Source: Deltaproteobacteria bacterium RIFOXYA12_FULL_58_15
Lineage (GTDB): Bacteria; Myxococcota; XYA12-FULL-58-9
Direction: 5' to 3'
DNA length: 33,130 nucleotides
NCBI GenBank assembly: GCA_001798605.1
Contig: MGST01000210.1
Span: 5,230-38,359 of the forward strand
In this document: positions 8,021-16,370 of the stretch, in pieces
Layout of the letters: every line of letters starts with the position of its first letter
How positions within the stretch are numbered: the first letter of the stretch is position 1
The notes under the pieces: model-generated
Told to the model about the DNA's origin: nothing
What the model saw: only the letters and a program-made list of their open reading frames with translations
Database searches by the model: none
Program-made: the position numbers and the translations under genes

Positions 8021-8883
8021 GGTTGGTCCTTCACCTCGGTTCCTCCAGAGCTGTCGTGTCGCGCCTGCTGCACCATGAGCTCTGCATGCGTTACGTCTCC
8101 ATCGACGATGTGACGATCGATGAGGCGTTGGTGACGCCATTTATTGGGCGCGGGCTGCCAAGCGGTCGCTCGCGCATGACTGTGCTGCTTGCTGGCCGCG
8201 GCGAAATTCGATTCTCGGGTCGAAGCATTCCACTCGTCCCCGGCACCGTCGTTACAGTTTCGGACCTCGATCACACTACCTGCAGGTTGGAGCCGCTGAG
8301 CCGTGTCCTGGAACTCGACTGGGATCCGGGGCTCTTGGGAGACGCATGTCGTGGGGTGGAGGAGGGTAGTGTCACCAATGTCAATTCTTTGGCGGTGGCT
8401 TCGCAAGCAGTGAGTCGTGTCGGAGAACAACCATCAACTGTTGCAGCAGAGCTCCTAGCGCGATTGCGCGCGGAGGGCTTAATGGTGCGGGCTCCTCCAC
8501 CAGCGGAGCTGCACGACGAACGAGCACTGAAATTCGCGACACTAAACGTCGCGATCGACACGGTTTTCTCGCTTCTGTCATCGCAGCCTATGACAATCGA
8601 TCTAACTGACCAGCTCGGATTTTGCCGGCGAACCTTGACGCGGCAGATTGCTATGTACAATGAGCACTTCAAGCAGGAGGGGCTTGGCGGGGTCGATTGG
8701 CGATCGACGTTGCACTTCTGGCGACTGTTGGCCGGCACCGTCTTAATAACCGGGCGCAATGCGCAGGTGTCGGAGGTGGCACGCGCTCTCGGCTATGCCG
8801 GGGCGGACGCGCTGTGTCACGCCTTCGAGGGCGTGGGTTTACCATCGCCCGCGATTCTGAGGACCCAGACGTTGGTCGGCTGA
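8008..8883 (+). CDS. AraC-family transcriptional regulator
   Basis: A protein of about 291 residues. The N-terminal half looks like a cupin-type sensing domain with the pattern LLAGRGEIRFSGRSIPLVPG. The C-terminal 90 residues form the double helix-turn-helix: the first helix pair includes LTDQLGFCRRTLTRQIAMY, the second SEVARALGYAGADALCHAF. This matches the AraC consensus with its G-Y and A-F landmarks. ATG 8008 is used, but neither it nor the in-frame ATG 8086 has a ribosome-binding site. It follows the serine hydrolase by about 100 bp and may regulate it. Its last 45 bp overlap the convergent nitronate monooxygenase gene. The effector is unknown. Confidence 0.75.
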   Translation: MLASRLVLHLGSSRAVVSRLLHHELCMRYVSIDDVTIDEALVTPFIGRGLPSGRSRMTVLLAGRGEIRFSGRSIPLVPGTVVTVSDLDHTTCRLEPLSRVLELDWDPGLLGDACRGVEEGSVTNVNSLAVASQAVSRVGEQPSTVAAELLARLRAEGLMVRAPPPAELHDERALKFATLNVAIDTVFSLLSSQPMTIDLTDQLGFCRRTLTRQIAMYNEHFKQEGLGGVDWRSTLHFWRLLAGTVLITGRNAQVSEVARALGYAGADALCHAFEGVGLPSPAILRTQTLVG

Positions 8884-9858
8884 GGTGCGGGCGGCGTCGG
8901 CGAAGCTCTTGACGACCTCTGCCGCGGATAGGATCTCGTGGACGCCTGCTACGCTCTTGCCGGCCTGATAGTAGTCTTTGAAGCTGCTGCCGAGGGCATT
9001 GGCCCGTTTGAGCCGCCACATGGACTGCAGGGCGTATAGGGTGCGCACAACGCGCTTGGTGCGCTCATAGCGCAACAGACGCCGGGCGACGGGGCCTGCC
9101 CTCAGACCGAGCTTTTCGACTGTGGGGGTCTTGATGATCGAGCAGGGAATGCCGCTGAGTTTATCTGTCAGCGCAATGTCGTGCTCTTGGGCCTGCAAGA
9201 TCGCTTGCTTATAGTCATCGTGGGCGCTGCATTCGTAGGTCGCAATGAAACGCGTTCCCGCCTGAGCTCCTGCATAGCCGAGCTTGATCATTTGTGCGAA
9301 AGTCTGTGGATCGCCGACGCCACCTGCGCAAATGAGCGGCACCCCGAGATCGCCCATCTCTTCGAGCAGGGCCTCAGGGGGCCGTGGCCCCGCGTGGCCA
9401 CCGGCGCGGTTGTTTACGCAGATGAGCCCATGAACCCCGGCGTCGAGAGCTTTGAGTGCCCACTTGCGTTCCGTGACATCATGGAAAACCGTGCCACCCA
9501 CTTCTTCGACCAAGCGTACGACCCAGCGTGGATTGCCAAGGGCGGTCACGAAGAAGCGGACGTTGCGTTCGAGGGCAGCATCGATCCAACCACGCATCTG
9601 CTTTTCAAAAGTGGAGATAGTCTTTTCGATGATGGCGTTGAAGCCCACGGGTTTGTTGGTGAGCTGATGGATGCGCCGCAAGCCATCCTCGAATTTGTAT
9701 CCGTGGGCGAACACCAGCGACATCGGTTGAATGATGCCGATGCCGCCAGCTTCGCTCGCGGCCGCGACCAACTCGGGATTTGAACAGGGATACATCGGCC
9801 CGCAGATCAGTGGGACCTCTATGCCGAGCTTCTTGGTTAACAGGGTTTCGAGGGTCAT
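8839..9858 (-). CDS. Nitronate monooxygenase family flavoprotein
   Basis: A 339-residue TIM-barrel flavoenzyme of the nitronate monooxygenase (2-nitropropane dioxygenase-like) family, which oxidises alkyl nitronates using FMN and O2. Visible motifs are the N-terminal PLICGPMYP, the RAGGHAG segment with the presumed catalytic His155, and the FMN-phosphate-binding CAGGVGDP (177-184) followed by GAQAGTRFIAT. Related TIM-barrel enzymes include enoyl reductases, so the substrate is not certain. AGGAGAGG lies just upstream of ATG 9858. The gene follows the Fe-S carrier gene on the same strand by 107 bp, and its 3' end overlaps the AraC-type gene tail to tail. Confidence 0.85.
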   Translation of the reverse strand: MTLETLLTKKLGIEVPLICGPMYPCSNPELVAAASEAGGIGIIQPMSLVFAHGYKFEDGLRRIHQLTNKPVGFNAIIEKTISTFEKQMRGWIDAALERNVRFFVTALGNPRWVVRLVEEVGGTVFHDVTERKWALKALDAGVHGLICVNNRAGGHAGPRPPEALLEEMGDLGVPLICAGGVGDPQTFAQMIKLGYAGAQAGTRFIATYECSAHDDYKQAILQAQEHDIALTDKLSGIPCSIIKTPTVEKLGLRAGPVARRLLRYERTKRVVRTLYALQSMWRLKRANALGSSFKDYYQAGKSVAGVHEILSAAEVVKSFADAARTSADQRLGPQNRGRW

Positions 9859-9965
9859 CGTCCTCTCCTGATTGGCCAGCCACTTATAGTGGGATTGTCA
9901 GGAGTTTCAAACGGACAGTTCAGGCATTGTCGCGGACGCAGCGAACCGTCGTCCCCAGCGCGGTG

Positions 9966-10331
9966 TTACCCACAATTGCAGGAGTTGCCGCATCCACATG
10001 AATTTGAAACATTGGGGTTTTCAAACTTGAAACCGGTTCCATTGAGATCATCAACGAAATCAATCACTGTGCCGCTCAGTTGCTCGGCGCTGAATGGGTC
10101 GATGAACAACTTCACTCCGTGTTGCTCATCGACCAGGTCGTCCTCAAGGGGTGTCTCTGCGAAATCCAAGAGGTACTGTAGACCGGAACAGCCGCCACCT
10201 TTGACACCGACCCTTAGGGCCTGCCCCTGTGCACCTTCTAGCACCATCGCTTCTTTGACTTGATGCGCCGCCAACTCAGTGAGGATCACTGTGGTTGTGG
10301 TTGAGTTCTTCTCGACTACAGATGTGTCCAT
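9966..10331 (-). CDS. A-type iron-sulfur carrier protein (IscA/ErpA/HesB family)
   Basis: A 121-residue Fe-S cluster carrier. It has the three conserved cysteines of the family: Cys48 in GGGCSGLQY and Cys112/Cys114 in SCGCG. An extra Cys-rich tail (NSCNCG) adds two more. Family members accept clusters from a scaffold and pass them to apo-enzymes. ATG 10331 is chosen because a GGAGAGG-type site precedes it and the family length fits; the open frame extends 25 codons further but without support. No other isc or suf gene is nearby, so it acts as an orphan carrier. It is divergent from the ABC transporter pair. Confidence 0.88.
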   Translation of the reverse strand: MDTSVVEKNSTTTTVILTELAAHQVKEAMVLEGAQGQALRVGVKGGGCSGLQYLLDFAETPLEDDLVDEQHGVKLFIDPFSAEQLSGTVIDFVDDLNGTGFKFENPNVSNSCGCGNSCNCG

Positions 10332-10377
10332 ACCAACCTCTCCTCTCGCCGCTCCTCGGGCAACTTCATCGGCTGGG

Positions 10378-10406
10378 AGGATAAGCACGATCGCGAAGGT
10401 CAGCAA
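10378..10406 (-). promoter_or_regulatory. Possible promoter for the Fe-S carrier gene
   Basis: On the minus strand, TTGCTG (10401-10406) and TATCCT (10378-10383) are separated by 17 nt. Predicted transcription starts near 10371, about 40 nt before the start codon. Confidence 0.3.
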
Positions 10407-10582
10407 TGGCTTGACGGGCGCGATCGAAACTGTGGCAATCGGCTAGACACTAGCGTACTTTGCGCGCATGACAGTGCCGCGAGCGAAATTCGAATGCCTG
10501 GCGGGATGTTGCAGCTTTGCATTGGAAGAAGCTGTCTATTCTTGTCTTGAATGTGATCGTTTGACGCAGCATTGGAGGGATT

Positions 10583-11482
10583 GTGATCCGAGCCATCGTC
10601 GAAATTGCCCGCAACGAGCTTCTCACCGCTCTCAAGACCAAGCGGGCCGTCTGGGTGGGCGCCTTTTACGTGGCGTCGGCAGCGCTCGCTGGTTTTGTGT
10701 TGACCATCGTCATTCATAACATCGAGAGTATGCTGATGGATCCCTTGATGGCCCAAGGAATGTCAGCTGAGGAGGCAGCGTCTGCCATCTCCCTTAGCAG
10801 TGAGCAGAGCTTCGTGAAAATGCTCGCCTGGTTTCTCGATGTCGAGCCCGACCAAGTGGCCGATGTCTTCAGACAATCGGTTATTGCGCCGTTTTTCTTT
10901 TGGGGCTCATTGTCTTTTTTGCCATTTCTGATCTTCCTTACCAGTTTCGATCAGGTTGCGGCGGACCTGCAGTCTCGGGCCATCTGTTACAGCACCTTGC
11001 GAGCGTCGCGGACTGAGATTCTTTTGGGCAAGCTCAGCGCTCAGACGGCAATTTTCGTGTTGTTGACCATCATCGCTTCCCTCGTGTGGCTCGCCTTGGC
11101 TACGGCGTCGGTGTCGAGCTTCTCGGTTACCACGGGCCTTGCCGGTGTGGTCCGCATGTTGTTTCTGCTGTTGCCCTTCGGGTTGTGTTACCTGGCGATC
11201 TCCACTTTCTGCTCGTCGGCATTTCGCCAGCCAATTGCCGCGTTGTTGGCTGCTTTTGGCATCATGATGTTCTTGTGGGCAATAGGTCTACTCGACAAGG
11301 TGCCTGTGGATCACGAACTCGGTCTCCTGCATTACGGGAAGTATCTGAGCCCTTCGGCCTACGAAGACGGGCTGTGGCTCGCGGGTTATTGGGACCCGTT
11401 GGTGAGCAGTATTGCCTATCTCTTGTTTGCTGCGGCGTTCACCTCGGGTGCGGCGTTGATTTTGCGGAGGCGCGACCTATGA
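10583..11482 (+). CDS. ABC-2 type transporter permease
   Basis: A 299-residue inner-membrane permease. A short cytoplasmic N-terminus leads into transmembrane segment 1 (about residues 25-45). A periplasmic loop rich in acidic residues follows (50-95), then five further hydrophobic segments at about 100-125, 150-178, 186-210, 213-232 and 270-292. The Leu-Gly-Lys-Leu stretch after the second segment is typical of ABC-2 permeases. GTG 10583 is preceded by GGAGG at 10574-10578. The gene overlaps the ATPase gene by 4 bp (ATGA), so the two are translationally coupled and should form one transporter. The substrate is unknown; related pairs export drugs or act in envelope maintenance. Confidence 0.85.
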   Translation: MIRAIVEIARNELLTALKTKRAVWVGAFYVASAALAGFVLTIVIHNIESMLMDPLMAQGMSAEEAASAISLSSEQSFVKMLAWFLDVEPDQVADVFRQSVIAPFFFWGSLSFLPFLIFLTSFDQVAADLQSRAICYSTLRASRTEILLGKLSAQTAIFVLLTIIASLVWLALATASVSSFSVTTGLAGVVRMLFLLLPFGLCYLAISTFCSSAFRQPIAALLAAFGIMMFLWAIGLLDKVPVDHELGLLHYGKYLSPSAYEDGLWLAGYWDPLVSSIAYLLFAAAFTSGAALILRRRDL

Positions 11483-12402
11483 GCTCCAAAGTGATCGAGA
11501 TCGAAGGGCTGCGCAAGACTTACGGCTCTGTCGTGGCGGTTGAGGGTATGAGTCTGACCGTGTCGCGAGGCTCATTGTTTGGTTTGTTGGGGCCCAATGG
11601 GGCAGGCAAGAGCACGACCTTTGGTATCTGTTGTGGATGGCTGAGGCCCACAGCTGGCAGCGCAGCCATTTTGGGGACCCGTTGCGGCGAGCTTCATCGA
11701 CTGCGCGGCAAGGTCTCCGCACTACCGCAGGACGCGATGTTTCCCCGCCAGATCCCCGTTCGGTCGCAGCTCATTCATTACGGGCGTCTAGCCGGGTTGG
11801 GTGTCGATGATGCCAACAGTGAGGCAGAGCGCGCCCTCGAGTTGGTGGGACTTGTCGATGTCGCACGACGGCGAGGCATCGAGTTGTCCCACGGCATGCT
11901 CAAGAGAGTGGGACTTGCGCAAGCGCTCGTGGGCAAACCGGAGGTTGTCTTTCTCGATGAGCCGACTGCAGGATTGGATCCGGCCAGCGCCCGTCAGATC
12001 AAGGACGTGATCGCTGGCTTGGTGCCAGAGGCAACGGTTGTTTTTTCGAGCCACAACCTCGCAGAGGTGCAGGAGATCTGCACCGATGGTGCAATTCTCG
12101 ACCACGGGCGGGTGGTGGTCCAAGGCACCATCGACGATCTGACTCGCCGCGGTGCCGAGATTGCCATCGAGTATCGCAAAGGTGCCACCCTACCCAACGA
12201 GGCTTTGAACTCAACTTTTGGAGCGGAGCACGTGAAGGTCGACGGGGGGATCATTCGCATCACTTTTCCCGCCGAGCGGGACGTGGCGGAGGTGATTGGT
12301 GAGGCGATGCGGGTGGTACTCGAGGCCGAGGTTCCGGTTCTTGCGGTCAATCGCGGCACGAGCTTGGAGACCGCCTTTCTCGAGATCACCGGCAAAGACT
12401 GA
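11479..12402 (+). CDS. ABC transporter ATP-binding protein
   Basis: A 307-residue ATPase partner of the permease. It has Walker A GPNGAGKST, the Q-loop in ALPQDAMF, the signature ELSHGMLKRVGLAQAL (LSHGM, the LS-x-GM form common in ABC-2 ATPases rather than LSGGQ), Walker B VVFLDEPTAGLDP, and the H-loop SSHNLAEVQ. The C-terminal 80 residues form the extra alpha/beta domain usual in drug-type ATPases. The start is ATG 11479, overlapping the permease stop by 4 bp, with GCGGAGG upstream. The same frame is open further upstream to 11086, but that stretch lies inside the permease gene and is not coding in this frame. Confidence 0.9.
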   Translation: MSSKVIEIEGLRKTYGSVVAVEGMSLTVSRGSLFGLLGPNGAGKSTTFGICCGWLRPTAGSAAILGTRCGELHRLRGKVSALPQDAMFPRQIPVRSQLIHYGRLAGLGVDDANSEAERALELVGLVDVARRRGIELSHGMLKRVGLAQALVGKPEVVFLDEPTAGLDPASARQIKDVIAGLVPEATVVFSSHNLAEVQEICTDGAILDHGRVVVQGTIDDLTRRGAEIAIEYRKGATLPNEALNSTFGAEHVKVDGGIIRITFPAERDVAEVIGEAMRVVLEAEVPVLAVNRGTSLETAFLEITGKD

Positions 12403-12418
12403 ACGCAATAGTTCCGGA

Positions 12419-13912
12419 TCAGAAAGCCACGCCGGCGGTCACGAAGCCGCCAAACATCGTGTCTGCAAAGCTCACGTCTTGATAGGGCTCGCGTACGCCC
12501 TCGAGAGTGGTCGATCCAGTGTAGGCTGTTGACCACTGTTCAAAACGACCCATTGCAGTGATCTCAAACGGATCGATGAACAAACGTAGGCCACCCTCTG
12601 CGCGGAAGCCGAGGCCACCGTCCTGCTCGCCCAGTCGCTTGAGCTTGCCCGATGCCGTAACCAATGGCGTCACGTGGCCGCCCACCAACAAGGCCAGCTC
12701 CTCGATGAACGGAATGGTGAAGGTGCCGCCAGCGTAAGGACCGGCGTATCGCGTTCCGGGGAATGCTCCCTGCTTGAGCGGGAAGATGAACACGCCGTAA
12801 CCGAGATTGAGTACAAAGTCTGGTGCGGTTCTGGAATCCCAGAAGACAATACGGAAAGAGAGGCCACCGTTGGCACCAATGATATCGCTGCTCACGGCCT
12901 CTTGGGTCTCCTCGTCGACGATTGTTTCGACTCGCATGTATTGCGCTTCGCCATGGATCCCAAGCCCTTCGATGACGTCACCGACGCCGCCGATGGCCAT
13001 GGGAAAGAAGCTGAGGCGGAGAAAGCCTCCGGGCAACGGTCCTTCGTACGCCGGGGGGGTGGCATCCTTGGCCGTGATCTCGGCATTTCGGCTCAATGCA
13101 ATTCCACCGATACCCACGTGCAGAGCGGGACGCCAACGTTTTCGTTTCCGTGTCATGGTAGGCTCGCTCACTGAGATCGACGATGTTTCCATGACACTGG
13201 GGGTCAGGTTGGCGAGCACGGGTGGCTCCTCTACTGGGGCCGGCGCTGGCGCAGGTTCCTCGGTAATGGGGGTGAGCTCGGCATCCGCGGAGGCTGCGAT
13301 CGCGACCGCGTCCGCGTTTTCGACAGCGCTAGGCGCATCGACAGGTGGGGGTGGTGCTGGGGGCTCAGGCGGAGATTCTTCGGCGACGGGCTCCTCTGCC
13401 GGGGTTGGCGGCTCGGCCAACATGGTGAGTGCCTTCTGCAGATCGTCGAGTATGGTGCCGGCGACAACCGCGTTGATATTGGCACCCTTGAGCTCATATC
13501 GGTTGGTGAAAACAACATCACCGCTCGATACCTCTATGAGAGTCACGAGGGCGAAGTTCACTTTCTTCTTCTTCTTCCCCACCTGCTGCTTCTCCATCTG
13601 TCCTTCGATGAACAGCACGTGGGTGATCCCCGCCTCGGTGCCAGCCTCTACGACGGACTCCTGGGCGTCGACAGCCTTCCCCTTGATGCCCGCTCGTTTT
13701 GCCGCCTTTTTGTAGGCGGGGTAGGGGACCACCTTGGACTCTTTCTTGAGTGGTTTCTCGATCTGCTTGCGGACCTGTGCCTTCAGATTTGGGCCACCCT
13801 TGGCGCGGGTCGTTATGATGACCATCGACCTTTCTGGGGTATCCTGAGCGAAGGAGACCGCTGGGATGAAGAGGCTGAGTAGAAATGAGAATGTGGCCGC
13901 CTTGGCTATCAT
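12419..13912 (-). CDS. Exported two-domain envelope protein with Pro/Ala-rich linker
   Basis: A 497-residue protein with no family I can name with confidence. A signal peptide ends near FAQ (residue 22). Residues 25-165 form an alpha/beta domain with a basic Lys-rich segment and a lysine run before an FALVTLIEV strand. Residues about 168-250 are a linker rich in Pro, Ala and Glu, of the kind that spans periplasm. Residues about 265-497 alternate Gly and aromatic residues in short strands and end in Phe, as expected for an outer-membrane beta-barrel. The start ATG 13912 has GGAGG upstream; the longer open frame has no such support. It is convergent with the ABC ATPase gene (16-bp gap) and divergent from rpsB. 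Confidence 0.7.
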   Translation of the reverse strand: MIAKAATFSFLLSLFIPAVSFAQDTPERSMVIITTRAKGGPNLKAQVRKQIEKPLKKESKVVPYPAYKKAAKRAGIKGKAVDAQESVVEAGTEAGITHVLFIEGQMEKQQVGKKKKKVNFALVTLIEVSSGDVVFTNRYELKGANINAVVAGTILDDLQKALTMLAEPPTPAEEPVAEESPPEPPAPPPPVDAPSAVENADAVAIAASADAELTPITEEPAPAPAPVEEPPVLANLTPSVMETSSISVSEPTMTRKRKRWRPALHVGIGGIALSRNAEITAKDATPPAYEGPLPGGFLRLSFFPMAIGGVGDVIEGLGIHGEAQYMRVETIVDEETQEAVSSDIIGANGGLSFRIVFWDSRTAPDFVLNLGYGVFIFPLKQGAFPGTRYAGPYAGGTFTIPFIEELALLVGGHVTPLVTASGKLKRLGEQDGGLGFRAEGGLRLFIDPFEITAMGRFEQWSTAYTGSTTLEGVREPYQDVSFADTMFGGFVTAGVAF

Positions 13913-13939
13913 GGGTCCTCCATGTGGATCGTCAAAAAC

Positions 13940-13945
13940 ACTATA
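13940..13945 (-). promoter_or_regulatory. Possible -10 box for the envelope-protein gene
   Basis: The minus-strand hexamer TATAGT matches the -10 consensus at five of six positions and lies 27 nt before the start codon. A weak -35 candidate (TTGCGC) sits 18 nt further upstream. Confidence 0.3.
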
Positions 13946-14002
13946 CCGGCGAGAACCTGTGCGGCGCAAAGTTTGTGCTCTTATGTAGGTGCCGGACATA
14001 CC

Positions 14003-14028
14003 GATGGTTTTAAGGTTGCAAAACCATC
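14003..14028. promoter_or_regulatory. Stem-loop in the rpsB leader region
   Basis: GATGGTTTT (14003-14011) and AAAACCATC (14020-14028) form a perfect 9-bp stem with an 8-nt loop, about 150 nt before rpsB. A smaller GTCAC/GTGAC hairpin follows at 14131-14143. A long structured leader would fit S2 autoregulation as known in other bacteria, but this element matches no leader motif I recognise. It could also be a terminator. Confidence 0.4.
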
Positions 14029-14181
14029 AGCGCCTGTGTTAAACGGCCGATCCCCATCCTACTGGTGACGGACACCATGTGGAGGGAATTCACACGCCCT
14101 GGCAGTTTGCCCAGAGAGTGCCCGGAATGGGTCACTGGGTGACAAAAGGTAGGGCGGAGGCAAAACTCTAAGGAGAGGTCT

Positions 14182-15045
14182 ATGGCCCAAATCACCATGC
14201 GAGAAATGCTCGAAGCCGGAGTTCACTTCGGGCACCAAACCAACCGTTGGAATCCAAAGATGAAGCCGTACATCTTTGGCGCGCGCAACGGCATCTACAT
14301 TGTCGACCTACAAAAAACGGTGCCGCTCTTTGCTCGAGCGTACGACTTCCTTGTGACCACGGTCGCCAACGGCGGCAAGGTCCTCTTTGTTGGCACAAAG
14401 AAGCAAGCGCAGGACATCATTCAAGAGCAAGCCCTGCGTGGTGGACAGTTCTTCGTCAACAATCGTTGGCTCGGCGGAACGCTTACCAACTATCGCACCA
14501 TCAAGGCGAGTATCGACAGGCTTCGTGCAATCGACAAGATGGAAACCGACGGCACCTTCGACAAGTTGTTGAAAAAAGAAGTGCTGCGCCTGACTCGTGA
14601 GCGCGCCAAGCTCGAGAGAAATCTCGGCGGTATCAAAGACATGGGCAAGCTGCCGGGGGCGGTGTTCGTGGTTGACACCCGCAAGGAGCACATCGCTGTG
14701 GCAGAAGCCCGCAAGCTCGGCGTTCCCGTCGTTGCTGTCGTCGATACAAACTGTGACCCTGACGACATTGATTTCGTCATACCCGGCAACGATGACGCCA
14801 TTCGCGCCATTCGCATATTTGTATCCGCGGCCGCGGACGCATGTCTCGAAGGCCAGGGAATGTGGGAGAAGAAGATGGTCTCCCAGAAAGAAGACGACAA
14901 AGCCAATAGGGACAGCCGGCCACCAGCAGGAACGCCTCGCGAGACGCCAGAGCGTATCGGCGGTCCCAAAGTGGAGATCGTGCGTGCTCCGGGTGCCGAA
15001 GAGGTCGATAAGAAAGAGGAAGCATCGCCTCCAGCCCAACCGTAG
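14182..15045 (+). CDS. rpsB: 30S ribosomal protein S2
   Basis: The 287-residue small-subunit protein S2. The N-terminus is diagnostic: [20 protein letters not shown], followed by [20 protein letters not shown]. Further hallmarks are [25 protein letters not shown] and [15 protein letters not shown]. The globular part ends near residue 235. The last 50 residues form a charged, Pro-rich tail longer than in most S2 proteins and probably disordered. AGGAGAGG precedes ATG 14182. The gene is followed 69 bp later by tsf, the usual rpsB-tsf pairing, and the two are presumably co-transcribed from the leader upstream. Confidence 0.97.
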   Translation: MAQITMREMLEAGVHFGHQTNRWNPKMKPYIFGARNGIYIVDLQKTVPLFARAYDFLVTTVANGGKVLFVGTKKQAQDIIQEQALRGGQFFVNNRWLGGTLTNYRTIKASIDRLRAIDKMETDGTFDKLLKKEVLRLTRERAKLERNLGGIKDMGKLPGAVFVVDTRKEHIAVAEARKLGVPVVAVVDTNCDPDDIDFVIPGNDDAIRAIRIFVSAAADACLEGQGMWEKKMVSQKEDDKANRDSRPPAGTPRETPERIGGPKVEIVRAPGAEEVDKKEEASPPAQP

Positions 15046-15114
15046 CAGAACAAACATTCACGCAAACGTTATCAGAGAACACGTTCGGCGACGCCGAGCA
15101 ATGTAGGAGCTGAG

Positions 15115-15771
15115 ATGCAAGTCAGCGCAAGACAGGTACAAGAGCTACGCTCCAAAACTGGAGCGGGAATCATGGACTGCAAAAAGGCCCTTGCGGAGGG
15201 AGATGGCGACGTTGACAAAGCCATCGAATATCTGCGCAAGAAGGGCCTTTCGGCTGCCGCAAAAAAAGCAGGCCGAATTGCCAGTGAGGGCATTGTCGAC
15301 AGTTACATCCATTCAGGTGGCAAGATCGGTGTCTTGGTCGAAGTCAATTCCGAGACCGACTTTGTCGCTCGCAACGCGGATTTCAAACAGTTCGTGCACG
15401 ACGTTGCGATGCATATCGCCGCGACCGGGCCCACATATGTCTCCCGTGACGAGGTGCCCGCAGACGTCGTGGCCAAGGAGAAGGAAATCCTTTCGGCGCA
15501 GATCGCCGAAGAGGGCAAGCCCGAGCATGTCGTCGAGAAGATCGTCGAGGGCCGGTTGAACAAGAAGTTCTTCCAGGAGATTTGTCTTCTTGAGCAACCC
15601 TTTGTCAAAGAGGCAGAGAAGACCATTGAGCAGGTGCTCAACGAGCTGGTGGCAAAGATTGGCGAGAAAATTTCGATTCGTCGTTTTGCGCGCTTCCAAC
15701 TCGGCGAAGGTCTCGAGAAACGCAGTGAGGATTTTGCTGCTGAAGTTGCAAAGGCGACCAAAGCCGATTGA
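15115..15771 (+). CDS. tsf: Translation elongation factor Ts
   Basis: The 218-residue guanine-nucleotide exchange factor for EF-Tu. An N-terminal UBA-like domain ([19 protein letters not shown]) is followed by the core with the TDFVARN motif that inserts into EF-Tu. The C-terminal module is the short type ([11 protein letters not shown]), so the protein is a compact EF-Ts rather than the longer form of E. coli. AGGAG sits 5-6 nt before ATG 15115. It follows rpsB by 69 bp and is convergent with the XRE gene after a 99-bp gap in which I see no clear terminator. Confidence 0.96.
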   Translation: MQVSARQVQELRSKTGAGIMDCKKALAEGDGDVDKAIEYLRKKGLSAAAKKAGRIASEGIVDSYIHSGGKIGVLVEVNSETDFVARNADFKQFVHDVAMHIAATGPTYVSRDEVPADVVAKEKEILSAQIAEEGKPEHVVEKIVEGRLNKKFFQEICLLEQPFVKEAEKTIEQVLNELVAKIGEKISIRRFARFQLGEGLEKRSEDFAAEVAKATKAD

Positions 15772-15870
15772 TCTTTCTGGCGGCGCGGCCCGGCGATCTG
15801 TCGCTGGCCCATCCGTTTCCTCCTCCGTTGGGCAGTCGCCCAATTGGGATCGACCGTTGGTGGCTTGCTG

Positions 15871-16275
15871 TCACTCGTTGGCGACGGCGTCCACCCAGCC
15901 CTCGATCCGATCAGCCAAACGTTCCGCCTGCTCGTCGGAGAGGCTCCTCACCGCCTGGAGTATACGGCGTTCCGTGGGGGAGAGCGTTACCGGTGGGTCT
16001 GTCCTCGTCGCGTAGCAAACGATGGATTCCCGCAGCCACTGCGGTGCGCGTTGTGCATATGCCAGTCGTTGAACGAATTCGACATCATCAATGCCAAAGA
16101 GACGGCAGAGTTTGAACGTCACGTCGGACGATGGCTGAGAAAGCTTCAGCTCCCATTGGCCGATATAGCCGGGGGAGACACTCAATGTTTTCGCGAGGGC
16201 ACGCTGGCTGAGTTTGTTCTGTCTTCGCAGCGCCTTGACCAAGTCGGCGAAGTGTTTGAAGTGGCGTACGTCCAT
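15871..16275 (-). CDS. XRE-family transcriptional regulator
   Basis: A 134-residue DNA-binding protein. The helix-turn-helix covers about residues 10-66, with the typical [21 protein letters not shown] (recognition helix around SPGYIGQWE). The C-terminal half is helical ([19 protein letters not shown]) and probably mediates dimerisation. The start ATG 16275 has no ribosome-binding site. A perfect palindrome and a plausible promoter lie immediately upstream, so the message may be leaderless and autoregulated. The divergent lipoprotein gene begins 95 bp away and is a natural candidate for shared control. Confidence 0.85.
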   Translation of the reverse strand: MDVRHFKHFADLVKALRRQNKLSQRALAKTLSVSPGYIGQWELKLSQPSSDVTFKLCRLFGIDDVEFVQRLAYAQRAPQWLRESIVCYATRTDPPVTLSPTERRILQAVRSLSDEQAERLADRIEGWVDAVANE

Positions 16276-16279
16276 GATA

Positions 16280-16291
16280 GTTTATATAAAC
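16280..16291. promoter_or_regulatory. Palindromic operator candidate at the XRE promoter
   Basis: GTTTATATAAAC is a perfect 12-bp palindrome beginning 4 nt upstream of the XRE start codon. On the minus strand it contains a TATAAA -10 box, with TTGCCG 18 nt further upstream as -35. A repressor bound here would block its own promoter. Confidence 0.5.
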
Positions 16292-16370
16292 ATTAAGCGA
16301 TGCCCGGCAACCCCGTAGTGACTCAATGACTCAGGTGGAATCGGGGTCAGTGGTCGGATAGTGTTTCTTG

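Noticed and set aside
10468..10719. Small Cys-rich plus-strand frame before the ABC permease
   Set aside because: It overlaps the permease start in another frame and has no ribosome-binding site.
11872..11920. Degenerate ABC signature (LSHGM instead of LSGGQ)
   Set aside because: LS-x-GM is common in ABC-2 ATPases and all other motifs are intact, so the protein is probably functional.
12807..13715. Plus-strand 302-codon frame rich in Ser, Ala and Gly
   Set aside because: It is the antisense of the Pro/Ala-rich linker gene; the compositional bias explains the long frame.
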